Source of the DNA: Pseudomonas sp. URMO17WK12:I2
GTDB lineage: Bacteria; Pseudomonadota; Gammaproteobacteria; Pseudomonadales; Pseudomonadaceae
Assembly (NCBI RefSeq): GCF_003253735.1
Contig: NZ_QKYW01000001.1
Span: 1,054,001 to 1,118,000 of the forward strand
Length of the DNA stretch: 64,000 nt
Direction: 5' to 3'
The stretch's first letter is position 1. The number at the start of each line of letters is the position of its first letter. Position numbers and translations under genes: made by a program. Shown piece after piece: positions 9,531 to 18,995 of the stretch. The notes under the pieces were generated by a model. That model worked only from the letters and a program-made list of their open reading frames with translations, did not search any database and was not told where the DNA came from.

Positions 9531-10589
9531 TCAGACAGCGAACGAGGTAGGAGAAGGGTGGCGATCACCGGCGCACTGCTCGGCGAGGTGCTCGACCAGC
9601 GCTGCTGCCAGCTCCCGCGGGCCGGCGGTAAAACTGCTGTAGCCGCCCTCACGCAGACTGTCAGGCATGCTCGAACAGGCGCAGCTGTCGGCCCGTTGCG
9701 TCCAGATGATGCCGCCCTGGCGCTTCACGTAGCCAGCGGCGGCACTGCCATCGCTGCCCATGCCGCTGAAAGCGATCACGCCACTGTTGGCCCGGTAGCA
9801 CTGGGCCAGGTTGAGCATCATCTGGTCGATCGACGGGCTGTAGGGCTCCGGCCAGGGGCGACTGGTGACGCGCATCGCACCATCATCGGCGAAGACCAGC
9901 TCGTTGCTGATCGGTACCACCACCACTTCGCCGCAGCGCAGGGTATCGCCATCGCGCACGGTGCCGACCCGCCACTGGCTGTGACGGCCAACGGCCTGGG
10001 GCAAGGTGGTTTCGAAACTGGGGTCGATATGCTGGGCATACAGGAAGGCCACTGGCAGGCCGCCCGGCAGCGCATCGAGAAACGCCTTGACCGCCGCCGG
10101 TCCGCCGAGCGAGGCCGCCAGCAGCCAGACCTGACGGGCCGGCTCGCCGGCCTGCAGCGGCGTATTGGCCAGCACGGCCGGCAAATCGATGCGTTCAGGG
10201 CGCTGTGCCTCGGCCAGCAAGCTGTCCAGGCCGCCACCGGCAGTGGCCAGGGCAGGATCGCCGACCAGCTTCTTCAGCTTGCCGACCAGCCGACGCTCCC
10301 AACGCGGGTAATTTTCGGAGCTGCGTTCGGGCGCATGACCCTCACCGAACAGCACCGGCACTTCGGCCTCGGCCAGCAGGGTATCGATCAGCGGTAGATC
10401 CTCGGATTGCACCAGATCGACCAGCCACAGATCCGCTTCGCAGGCCTGCAGCGCCGCGTCATCGAGGCGTGCCGGGTCGCTGTTGAGCACCACCTGATAA
10501 CCGTTGCTGCTCAGGGCCTGTTGCAGCACATGGCGCTGTAGCGAGGTGTCGGCGATCACGGCAATACGGGCCGCACAGGATTGGCTCAT
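9531..10589 (-). CDS. chpB: CheB-like methylesterase ChpB
   Basis: A protein of 352 residues. The start ATG overlaps the chpA stop codon (ATGA), which decides between two in-frame ATGs. The C-terminal half is a CheB esterase with the serine region LLAASLGGPAAV, the histidine in YAQHIDPSF and the aspartate in FSGMGSDGSA, the usual Ser-His-Asp triad. The N-terminal half looks like a receiver fold but is degenerate: the acidic pair that binds Mg2+ reads AD in VIADTSLQRHV, although an aspartate remains in LWLVDL. It should demethylate the receptor PilJ, opposing PilK. Loss of the acidic pair suggests it may not be controlled by phosphorylation in the standard way. Confidence 0.93.
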   Translation of the reverse strand: MSQSCAARIAVIADTSLQRHVLQQALSSNGYQVVLNSDPARLDDAALQACEADLWLVDLVQSEDLPLIDTLLAEAEVPVLFGEGHAPERSSENYPRWERRLVGKLKKLVGDPALATAGGGLDSLLAEAQRPERIDLPAVLANTPLQAGEPARQVWLLAASLGGPAAVKAFLDALPGGLPVAFLYAQHIDPSFETTLPQAVGRHSQWRVGTVRDGDTLRCGEVVVVPISNELVFADDGAMRVTSRPWPEPYSPSIDQMMLNLAQCYRANSGVIAFSGMGSDGSAAAGYVKRQGGIIWTQRADSCACSSMPDSLREGGYSSFTAGPRELAAALVEHLAEQCAGDRHPSPTSFAV

Positions 10590-13500
10590 GATCGCTTCGT
10601 CCACTTCTCGATGGAGTCGAGCAACAGCGACTCCTGGTAAGGCTTGCCGAGGTACTCGTTGACGCCGATGCTCATCGCCCGCTCACGGTGTTTCTCACCG
10701 GTACGCGAGGTGATCATGATGATCGGCAAGTCCTTGAGGCCTTCGTCGTGGCGAATCAGGTTGGCGACCTCGAAGCCGTCCATGCGCGGCATTTCGATGT
10801 CCAGCAACATGATGTCGGGGCGATGCTCCTGCAGCTGGGCGATGGCGTCGACCCCGTCCTTGGCGGTCAGCACGTTCATGCCGTTGCGTTCCAAAAGGCG
10901 GCTGGTGACCTTGCGCACGGTGACCGAGTCGTCCACCACCATGACCAGGGTCGGGCGTTCGACCTCGACTTCCGCCGCGGCGCTGGCATCGGCCGACAGC
11001 CGCGGCCGTACCTGATACTGCAGATGAGCATGCAGTTCGCGAATGGTCGCCAGCAGATCGAGAATCACCACCACACGGCCGTCACCGAGGATGGTCGCCC
11101 CGGAAATACCCGGCACCGTGGCGAACTGCGGGCCGAGGCTCTTCACCACGATCTCCCGCGAACCGGCCAGGGAGTCCACCTGCACGGCCACTGCGTGCTC
11201 GCTCGAGCGCACCAGGATCACCGGCAGCGGCAGGCTCTGGCCGACCAGTTTGGGGTGCTGACCGTTGTTGAGCAGGTCGCCCAGGTAACGCAACTCGTAG
11301 GCTTGCCCGGCATATTCGAAACGGGGTGCATCGGGGCCGTAATAGCTTTCCAGCTCATACGGCGAAACGCGCACGATACCTTCGATGGTGTTGAGCGGAA
11401 TGGCATACAGGTCTTCGCCGGAAAGCACCATCAGCGCGCGGTTGACCGACACGGTGAACGGCAGGCGAATACGGAAGGTGGTGCCTTCGCCGCCCACCGA
11501 GTCGATGCTCATCGAGCCGCCGAGCTGCTTGACCTCGGCGTTGACGACGTCCATGCCGACACCACGCCCGGAAATCTGCGTGACCTTTTCGGCGGTGGAG
11601 AAACCCGCCTCGAGAATGAACTGCAGGATTTCGTGCTCGCTGAGGTCGGCGCCAGCGTCCATCAGGCCGCGCTCGATGGCCTTGCGGCGTACCGCATCGA
11701 GGTTGATACCGGCGCCGTCGTCGCTCAGCGTCAGTACGATGTCACCACCCTCACGGCCCAGCTCCAGGCGAATGCTGCCCTGCTCCGGCTTGCCGGCGTT
11801 GCTCCGTACCGCAGCGCCTTCGATACCATGGTCGACGGCGTTGCGCAGCATGTGTTCCAGCGGTGCGACGATGCGTTCGAGCACGGTGCGGTCCATTTCG
11901 CCATCGGCGTTGCCGACGGTGAATTCGACCTGCTTGCCCAGCTCGCTGGCGACCTGCCGCACGATACGGCGAAGGCGCGGCACCAGGCGGTCGAAGGGCA
12001 CCATGCGCGTGCGCATCAGGCCCTCCTGCAACTCGGTGTTGACCCGGGCCTGCTGCAGCAGCAGGGTTTCCGCGTCGCGGTTACGCGAGGCCAGGGTTTC
12101 CTTGAGATCCAGCAAGTCGGAGGCCGACTCGAACAATGCCCGCGACAGCTGCTGCAGCTGCGAGTGGCGATCCATTTCCAGCGGGTCGAACTCCTCGTAA
12201 CCGGCGCGCTCGGCCTCGGCCTGGTAACGGCTGAGGATCTGCGCCTGGGTTTCGGTATCCAGGCGGCGCAGCTGATCACGCACGCGGTCGATGGTGGCTT
12301 CCATCTCGCTGAGGGTGAAGCCGAAATCGCTGACCTGCTGTTCGACCCGGCCGCGGAAGATCGAGGTTTCACCGGCCAGGTTGACCAGGCCCTCGAGCAG
12401 ATCCGCGGGCACCTTGACCAGCTCCTGGGGGGCACGCCGTGCCGCGGCCTCTTCGGCGGCCACTTCGGCACGCTGCACGAACGGCAGCACGCGGTTCTCC
12501 ACGGCGGCCGCCGGCAGCTCGCTGGCCGCGACGATGGACGTCACCGCCCGCGCCGCGGGCTGCTCCGGCTCGGCCGGGCGCTCGTCCTGGGGTTGTTGTT
12601 GCAGGCGCGTGCGCAGCTCGTCGAGGCTCTTCTGCAGGCCTTCGAAGCCGGACTGCACGTCGAGGAACAGGCTGTCCGGCCAGGGCGCACCCTGGAGCTG
12701 GGCTTCGGTCAGGTGCTGTTCGAGGTCGTGGCTCTGGTCCCCCAACTGTTTTTGTCCGGCCAGCCGCGCACCGCCCTTGAGGGTGTGCAGAATACGCAGC
12801 AGATCGTCGATGCAGCTGGCGTCGTCACGGCGCTCTTCCCAACGGCCGATGCCGGCTTCCATGGCTTCGAGCAGGTCGTCGGCTTCCTCGAGGAAGATAT
12901 CGAGGATCTCGTCGCCATCGGCATCGAAGGCCTCTTGCTGCGCGACGCTCAACGGCACCGCGCGCGGCATGCTGAGCTGCTCGTCCGGGTTGGCACGCAG
13001 GCGGCGAATGGTCTCGATCAGCTCGTCACCATCCGGCACCGGGCGCTGCGAGCGCACGGCGTCGAGCATTTCGGCAAGGCGGTCATGGCAGGCATGCAGC
13101 AGCTCGAACAGCATCGGGCTGGGGCGCAGACGGCCGTTGCCAAGATCCTCGTAGAGGAACTCCAGTTCGTGGGCCAGATCCCCGATCTCGCGGATCTCGG
13201 CCATCCGCGCACCACCCTTGAGGGTGTGCAGATCACGCTGCAGGGACTCCAGATCGAGGCTGTTGTCGACGTCATCCATCCAGTGCGTCAGGGCCGCGCC
13301 GGCGCTGTCGATGATGTCGAAGCCTTCCTCGAGAAAGATCTCCACCAGCTCGGGATCGCGGTCGCCGTTCGCCGTTGCCTGAGGCTGCACAACCGGCTCA
13401 TCGCGCACCACAGGGGCCTCGACCGGCGCTTGTTCCTGGGGCGCAGGTTGCTCTGGCTCGGCATCGAGCCAGGCTTCGGCCTGTTCGATCAGCTCGGGAG

Positions 13501-16500
13501 GCTGCGGCTCGGCCTGCGGTTCATCCTGCCCACCGCGCTGGCGGAACTGGCGAATGGCCTCGACCAGCTCGTCGGCAGGCTGCGCCGGCTGGCGTGCCTG
13601 CAAGCTGGCGAGCATCCCGCCGAGCAGGGCATGGCCCTGCTGCACGCTGTCGGTGGCGAACGGGGAAACACCGTAACGGCGATCCACCAGGCCTTCGTAG
13701 AGGGCTTCCAGCTCATGGGCCAACTCGCTGATCGGCGTTACGCCGGCCATGTTGGCACCGCCCTTGAGGGTGTGCATGTCGCGCTGCAACGACGACAACA
13801 GCGTGCGGTTGTCCGGCTCTGCCAGCCAGCGCTGCAGATTGCCGGCGGCGCTGTCGAGAATATCCACGGCCTCTTCGAGGAAGATCGACTCCAGCTCGTT
13901 GTCTTCCGAATCGACGGCGTCGACCGGCTCGCTAAGCGGCTGTTCAGCGACCTCCGAGGCTTGCAATACGCGGGTCGCCTCTTCCAGATCGGTCACCTGC
14001 AGGCCCGGCACATCACCGGACAGCAGTGCCAGCTTGGCAGGGTCCAACGCTTCGTCGAACAGCGCGCGCAAGGCGGCCACGCGCTCGGGGCAGGCGCTGA
14101 CTTCGAGGCCGGCGGCCACCTGATCCATCATGCTGACCAGCGCTTCGTGGGCCTGCTCGGCCTCGTCGAAGAAACGCTCGCTGACCGCCAGGCTGCCGTC
14201 TTCCACGGCGCCATAGACATCCAGCAGGGCTTCGCACAGCTCGTCGATCTGCGGCAGCTCGGCCATTTCCGCGCCACGCCCCAGGGTGGTCAGCTCTTCG
14301 AGCAGGGTGTTGAGCTCCTGGCGCTCGGACGGTTGGGCGCGCCAGCGATGCAGCACGTCTTCGGCATCGAGCAGGATGTCCATGCCCTCGGCCAGGAAGA
14401 TGCTGATCAGTTGCGGATCGCGACTCTCGCCGTGCTCGTCCTGGCGCTGGCTCTGGGCGTGCTCGAGGCGTTGCTGATGCAGCTGCTGAACGCGCAGCAG
14501 AAAGTCTTCGGTGCCCGGGATCGGGCGCAGCGGGTCGCTTTCCAGCTGGGCCAGGCCCTGACGGAACAGCGCCTGGGCCTCGACCAGCACCTCGGCTTCG
14601 GCCAGATCCAGCGGCACCAGGTTGACCTTGAAGTCCTTGACCATCTTCTCCAGCGGCGCCGCCACTTCCGCCATCGGCAGGATACCCGCCATGTAGGCGC
14701 TGCCCTTGAGGGTGTGCAGGGCACGTTGCAGGTCATCGGTCACCGGCTGCGGCATTTCACGGGCGCAGTCATCGAGAAAGGCGGCCAGGGTGTCGAGGTG
14801 GGTTTCCGCCTCATTGCGGAAGATTTCCAGCAACTGCGGGTCCAGCCCTACGTGTTCTTCAATCGCCGGTGCGGCAGCCTCGATCTCGCCCACGGGCTCG
14901 GCTACCGCAGCAGCCGGGGCGTCATGCTTTGGGAGGCTCAGTCCCTTGGCCAGGGCGTGGGCGTCGGCTGCCAGGCGGTCGACATCGTCGCGCTGGCGCT
15001 GGGCCTGGGCGGCGAACTCGTCGACCAGCTCGGGTGTCAGCGCGACCACCTGATTGATCACCTGCTTGACCTCGGCACCTGGCTGGATGCTGCGGTCGAG
15101 CACGCGGTTGAGCAGGTTCTCGATCGACCAGGCCAGCTCGCCGATGACCAGTGCGCGCACCATGCGGCCACTGCCCTTGAGGGTGTGGAAGGCCCGGCGG
15201 ATCTCGATCAGCGCCTCGCGGTCTTCGGTATCGGCGCACCAGCGCGGCAGGAATTCGCCGATGGTTTCCAGCACCTCACCGGCTTCCTCGATAAAGACCT
15301 CACGCAGCTCCTCGTCGATGGGCTCTTCATCGGCGGGCGGCGGTAGCAGGCTGGGCGGCACGTCCAGCGCGGGCGGGTTGATCGCCTGTACCGGTGCGGC
15401 CATCACGTCGGCCATGGACAGCGGTTTTTCGCCTACCGGCTCCTCGACTGCGGGCGCCTCGGGCAAACCGGGCAATTCGACTTCCGGCAGTTGCAGGTCG
15501 GCGAGGTCGACTTCGTTCCATTGCGGCTCGTCGGTCGCATCCAGATCCAGGGATTCGAGTTCCAGCGGCTGCTCCTCGAAACCCTGGGCGGGCAGGTCCA
15601 GTAGCGGCAACTCGGCGGCGGTCGGCTCGGCATCGCTCGGATCGAGATTGCTTTGCAGCTCGTCGAGCGACCACAGCTCGTCTTCGGCGCGGCCGTGCGG
15701 CTCGGGCGAAGCGCTGGGCACCGCGGCCTGCTGGTCGCCGAGGTCGAACGACCAGGCATCATCGGCGAGCGAAGCGGGTTGTTCGGCCACCGGCAAATTT
15801 TCTGGTTCGCCAAGCTCGAGCGGCTCGGCGGACAGCAGGAAGGACTCATCCTGGCCTGCAGCGCCAGTGGTTTCGCCCAGCAATTCGCTGTCATCCAGTG
15901 CCCAGGCATCATCGGCTACCGCGGCCTTGGCATCGGCGTACGGGTCATCGCTGAGCTCGCCCAGATCAATGCTATAGGGGTCAGCCTGCTCAGGCGTCGG
16001 CGCCTGGGGTTGCTCGTCGGCCAGCGACCAGCTGTCCACCTCGTCAGCAGTAACCAGCGTCTCGCTGGCCTGCTCGCCGGGCTCGATGACCTCGCTGGGC
16101 AGTTCAGGCAGGTCGGCAGGCTGAGAAGCCTGGGGCTCTGCCAGTTGCTCATCCTGAGGCCAGTGCGCGTCGGCCACATCGGTGACTGCCGCGCCGGCCG
16201 GCTCAGGCTGCTCGAAAACCGGCTCGTCCAGCACGGGCAACTCATCCGCAGCCGGCTCCGTCGGTACTTCCTGCCAGGCGCTGTCGACAGCGGGCGCGGC
16301 CAGCACGTCGATATCGTGCAGCGGATCATCCAGCGGCGCCGGCTCGTCCTCGGCGGGGGCGTCGAGGATCGACGGTTTTTCCTGCAGCGGGTAACCCAGC
16401 GCGCCGAGGCTTTCCTCGGCAACGTCGAGGATCAGGTCGCCCTGGGTGGCGTGGTCTTCGGACAGACGCTCCAGGTAGTACTCGACGCTGGTAATGGCAT

Positions 16501-18064
16501 CGGCCAGGGTGTCGAGGTTCTGCCAGTTCGGCACCGCCTTGCGGGCCAGCAGTTGTTCCTGGATGTAGCGGTTGCAGGCATTGAGCAGCGCGGCGGCACG
16601 TTCCAGCGGAATCATCGCCAGACCGCCACGCACCTGGGTCAGCAGTTCCGGCACGCGGGCCAGGTGCTCGTGATTCCACTGCGAGGCGATGAACTCGATG
16701 ATCGCGTCCTTGGCCTGTTCCAGGCCGGTACGCGCTTCCTTGATCACCAACTGGTGGATCTGCCCGACATCGGTGGTCGGCAGGTGGCTTTCTTCACGCT
16801 TGTTGCCGTCGTTCTGGCCGACCATGCCGGTCAGTGTCGCTTCGACATAGAGCAGCGCGCCGGCTATATCCATCAGTACCGCGTCGCTTGGCGACTGGGT
16901 GCCTTCGGTGAGGGCACGGACCACGTCGAGCTGGTCGACGATGACCTTGCGCGGCTGGGCAAAGCCAAGCACCGCCAGGGTATCGGCGATCTGCTTGAGC
17001 GGCACCGAGAGGGCCTGCAGCTCGTTGACCTGGGCGCGGTCGCTGCGCACGAACAGGTCGAGGCTATCCTTGACCCGCACCAGCTCTTCACAGAGTGCGC
17101 CCACCACCGAGCGCATGGCATCGCGATCAGGGCCAGCCAGACGCGCCCGTTCTTCGTCGACCACATCGTGGTCGGGCAGCGCTTCGTCGAGGTTGTAGCG
17201 CTCGCGCAGCACCTGGTTGCGCGGCGACTGCGGCGAGGCCTTGGCAACGTAGAACAGCAGGTTCTTGGTGAGTTCGTCCGGCGCGCGCTGGTTGATGCCG
17301 TCGGCGCCCTGCTCGGTCAGGCGCTTGAGCTCCTTGTCGACCTGGCGCAGCAGCGTGCGCACCGAGGTGCCGTTGGCGATGCTGCCATTGGAGAGGCCTT
17401 CGACGACGCCGGAGGCGATCTGCCACAGCGACTCCAGCGGCGCACTCTTGCACAGGGTTTCCAGGCGCGCGAACACGCGCGCCATGTAGCCGAGGTTGGT
17501 GTCCATGTCCTGCTGGCGAATGACGCCGACCAGCGCCACCTGCAGCATCTGCCGCAGCTTGCGCAGCAGCGCGGGCAGTTCGGCGGTACGCAGCTGGGTC
17601 AGCGACTCGGGCGACAGCGCCGCGGCGCGGGCAGACAGATCCGGGGAAAACAGGCTGGTTTCCGACAGCAGCTTCTCGCCCCGCGCCGCGCGCAGGTCGT
17701 TGAGCAGCGGCAGCACCACCATGGGCAGGTCACGGCGCGCGGTCTGGATACGGTCCAGGTAGATCGGCAGTTGCAGGATGGCCTGCATCAGCACTTCCAA
17801 CGCCTCGCCCTGGTTGGCCACGCGCCCGTCGATCAGCGCCTGGGACAGGTGCTCCATCTCCTCGGCGAGCAAGGCTGCGCCGAAGAACTCGACCATCTGC
17901 AGAGTGCCGTGAACCTGATGCACGTAGGTCTGGCAGAAACGCATGCGCGTCGAATCCTGCGGATTCTCGACGAACGCCTCCAGTGCCTGTCGCGCCTGCT
18001 TCAGGGTTTCCGCGATTTCGCCCTTGACCCACTCCAGGGCGACATAGTCGTGCCGATCACCCAT
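10586..18064 (-). CDS. chpA: Hybrid histidine kinase ChpA of the type IV pilus chemosensory system
   Basis: A protein of 2492 residues starting at the ATG preceded by GGAG five bases upstream; a GTG two codons earlier is too close to that site. Six histidine phosphotransfer modules are centred on H49 (HQVHGT), H960 and H1117 (HTLKGS), and H1431, H1613 and H1760 (HTLKGG). Two further modules have Thr at the equivalent place, T476 (TQVRGGLAM) and T1259 (TTLGRGAEM). This matches the six Hpt plus two Ser/Thr plan known for ChpA. A CheA-like dimerisation and ATPase part (HMLRNAVDHGIE, GRGVGMDVV), a CheW domain and a C-terminal receiver (phospho-Asp D2422 in LLDIEMPRMDG) follow. Residues about 570-900 are an acidic, proline-rich linker. 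It phosphorylates PilG and PilH and controls twitching motility. Confidence 0.97.
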   Translation of the reverse strand: MGDRHDYVALEWVKGEIAETLKQARQALEAFVENPQDSTRMRFCQTYVHQVHGTLQMVEFFGAALLAEEMEHLSQALIDGRVANQGEALEVLMQAILQLPIYLDRIQTARRDLPMVVLPLLNDLRAARGEKLLSETSLFSPDLSARAAALSPESLTQLRTAELPALLRKLRQMLQVALVGVIRQQDMDTNLGYMARVFARLETLCKSAPLESLWQIASGVVEGLSNGSIANGTSVRTLLRQVDKELKRLTEQGADGINQRAPDELTKNLLFYVAKASPQSPRNQVLRERYNLDEALPDHDVVDEERARLAGPDRDAMRSVVGALCEELVRVKDSLDLFVRSDRAQVNELQALSVPLKQIADTLAVLGFAQPRKVIVDQLDVVRALTEGTQSPSDAVLMDIAGALLYVEATLTGMVGQNDGNKREESHLPTTDVGQIHQLVIKEARTGLEQAKDAIIEFIASQWNHEHLARVPELLTQVRGGLAMIPLERAAALLNACNRYIQEQLLARKAVPNWQNLDTLADAITSVEYYLERLSEDHATQGDLILDVAEESLGALGYPLQEKPSILDAPAEDEPAPLDDPLHDIDVLAAPAVDSAWQEVPTEPAADELPVLDEPVFEQPEPAGAAVTDVADAHWPQDEQLAEPQASQPADLPELPSEVIEPGEQASETLVTADEVDSWSLADEQPQAPTPEQADPYSIDLGELSDDPYADAKAAVADDAWALDDSELLGETTGAAGQDESFLLSAEPLELGEPENLPVAEQPASLADDAWSFDLGDQQAAVPSASPEPHGRAEDELWSLDELQSNLDPSDAEPTAAELPLLDLPAQGFEEQPLELESLDLDATDEPQWNEVDLADLQLPEVELPGLPEAPAVEEPVGEKPLSMADVMAAPVQAINPPALDVPPSLLPPPADEEPIDEELREVFIEEAGEVLETIGEFLPRWCADTEDREALIEIRRAFHTLKGSGRMVRALVIGELAWSIENLLNRVLDRSIQPGAEVKQVINQVVALTPELVDEFAAQAQRQRDDVDRLAADAHALAKGLSLPKHDAPAAAVAEPVGEIEAAAPAIEEHVGLDPQLLEIFRNEAETHLDTLAAFLDDCAREMPQPVTDDLQRALHTLKGSAYMAGILPMAEVAAPLEKMVKDFKVNLVPLDLAEAEVLVEAQALFRQGLAQLESDPLRPIPGTEDFLLRVQQLHQQRLEHAQSQRQDEHGESRDPQLISIFLAEGMDILLDAEDVLHRWRAQPSERQELNTLLEELTTLGRGAEMAELPQIDELCEALLDVYGAVEDGSLAVSERFFDEAEQAHEALVSMMDQVAAGLEVSACPERVAALRALFDEALDPAKLALLSGDVPGLQVTDLEEATRVLQASEVAEQPLSEPVDAVDSEDNELESIFLEEAVDILDSAAGNLQRWLAEPDNRTLLSSLQRDMHTLKGGANMAGVTPISELAHELEALYEGLVDRRYGVSPFATDSVQQGHALLGGMLASLQARQPAQPADELVEAIRQFRQRGGQDEPQAEPQPPELIEQAEAWLDAEPEQPAPQEQAPVEAPVVRDEPVVQPQATANGDRDPELVEIFLEEGFDIIDSAGAALTHWMDDVDNSLDLESLQRDLHTLKGGARMAEIREIGDLAHELEFLYEDLGNGRLRPSPMLFELLHACHDRLAEMLDAVRSQRPVPDGDELIETIRRLRANPDEQLSMPRAVPLSVAQQEAFDADGDEILDIFLEEADDLLEAMEAGIGRWEERRDDASCIDDLLRILHTLKGGARLAGQKQLGDQSHDLEQHLTEAQLQGAPWPDSLFLDVQSGFEGLQKSLDELRTRLQQQPQDERPAEPEQPAARAVTSIVAASELPAAAVENRVLPFVQRAEVAAEEAAARRAPQELVKVPADLLEGLVNLAGETSIFRGRVEQQVSDFGFTLSEMEATIDRVRDQLRRLDTETQAQILSRYQAEAERAGYEEFDPLEMDRHSQLQQLSRALFESASDLLDLKETLASRNRDAETLLLQQARVNTELQEGLMRTRMVPFDRLVPRLRRIVRQVASELGKQVEFTVGNADGEMDRTVLERIVAPLEHMLRNAVDHGIEGAAVRSNAGKPEQGSIRLELGREGGDIVLTLSDDGAGINLDAVRRKAIERGLMDAGADLSEHEILQFILEAGFSTAEKVTQISGRGVGMDVVNAEVKQLGGSMSIDSVGGEGTTFRIRLPFTVSVNRALMVLSGEDLYAIPLNTIEGIVRVSPYELESYYGPDAPRFEYAGQAYELRYLGDLLNNGQHPKLVGQSLPLPVILVRSSEHAVAVQVDSLAGSREIVVKSLGPQFATVPGISGATILGDGRVVVILDLLATIRELHAHLQYQVRPRLSADASAAAEVEVERPTLVMVVDDSVTVRKVTSRLLERNGMNVLTAKDGVDAIAQLQEHRPDIMLLDIEMPRMDGFEVANLIRHDEGLKDLPIIMITSRTGEKHRERAMSIGVNEYLGKPYQESLLLDSIEKWTKRS

Positions 18065-18078
18065 ACACACTCCGTCTC

Positions 18079-18927
18079 TTAGCCCTTGCGGGTATACGCC
18101 AGCACTCGCTCATCGGCCACCGGAAGCATGTCCGGGTGCTGCCAGCCGACCACTTCACCTACCCCGATCACCAGCAAGCCACCCGGCGCCAGGCACTCGG
18201 CCAGGCGGTTGAGGATCTCGCGGCGTCGCCAGCGGCGAAAATAGATCAGCAAGTTCTGACAAAAAATAACGTCCATGCCGGTCATTGGCGCCTTGTCCAA
18301 CTCCAGCACGTTGAGCCTGGCGCAGCACACCCGTGCGGCCAGTTCCGGCAAAACCTTGAAGCGTTCATCCCCCTGGCGCGTGAAATAGCGCGCGCGCAGG
18401 TCTTCATCCAGCGGTTGCAAACGGCGTCCGTCGTACAGGCCTTCCCGGGCCTTGGCCAAAGCGCTGCGACTGATATCGGTGCCGGTGACACCGAACCGCC
18501 CCTGCGGCCCCAGCGCTTCGCTGGCACCGATGGCCAGCGAATAGGCTTCCTCGCCGCTGGAGCACCCCACGCTCCAGATCGCCAGGGGCTTGTCCAGGCC
18601 CTGCTCGCCGCGCCGGGCGATGTAGGCCTGGTACACCTCGAACGACGCCGGATGCCGGTAGAAACGGGTTTCCTGTACGGTCAGCCGATCCAGCAGGTTC
18701 GCCCATTCCACGGCGCCGCGCGGGCCATCGGTGACCTGCCGGTAGTAGCTGGCGTAGTCGGCGATGCCCAGTTCGCGCATGCGCGTGCTCAGGTTGGTCT
18801 GCAGGAACACCCGGCGCTGCTCGTTGACCACCATGCCCAGGCGCGATTCCAGCAACTGCTGCCAGTCGCGGAACTCCGTGGCGGACATGTCCACCACCGG
18901 CTGCAAGGCCCAGACGCCTGACTGCAT
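18079..18927 (-). CDS. pilK: CheR-like methyltransferase PilK
   Basis: A protein of 282 residues starting at MQSGVWAL, with GAGGG seven bases upstream; an in-frame ATG at 18969 has no ribosome site. The all-helical CheR N-terminal part runs to about residue 95 (RMRELGIADYASYYRQV, then LTVQETRFYRHPASF). The Rossmann methyltransferase part includes WSVGCSSGEEAYSLAI (SAM loop), TDISRSALAKAREGLYD, VIFCQNLLIYF and the closing GGLLVIGVGE. It should methylate glutamates of the receptor PilJ using SAM, with ChpB as opposing esterase. It lies between pilJ and chpA in the operon. Confidence 0.95.
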   Translation of the reverse strand: MQSGVWALQPVVDMSATEFRDWQQLLESRLGMVVNEQRRVFLQTNLSTRMRELGIADYASYYRQVTDGPRGAVEWANLLDRLTVQETRFYRHPASFEVYQAYIARRGEQGLDKPLAIWSVGCSSGEEAYSLAIGASEALGPQGRFGVTGTDISRSALAKAREGLYDGRRLQPLDEDLRARYFTRQGDERFKVLPELAARVCCARLNVLELDKAPMTGMDVIFCQNLLIYFRRWRRREILNRLAECLAPGGLLVIGVGEVVGWQHPDMLPVADERVLAYTRKG

Positions 18928-18995
18928 GATGAAACCCTCGCTCGAACACGCGCCCGCCGCCTGGTGCATAGTTCAATGCGCCAGACAGCAGACGA

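Noticed and set aside
10688..15346. Very long open frame (about 1550 codons) on the plus strand opposite chpA.
   Set aside because: It is the antisense of chpA in a GC-rich genome, where codon bias keeps the opposite frame open. Its protein is low-complexity His/Gln/Leu/Ala-rich and resembles nothing.
15653..18082. 809-codon plus-strand frame opposite the 5' part of chpA, and a similar 835-codon frame at 19155-21662 opposite pilJ and pilI.
   Set aside because: Same antisense effect. The chpA and pilJ products have clear domains on the minus strand.
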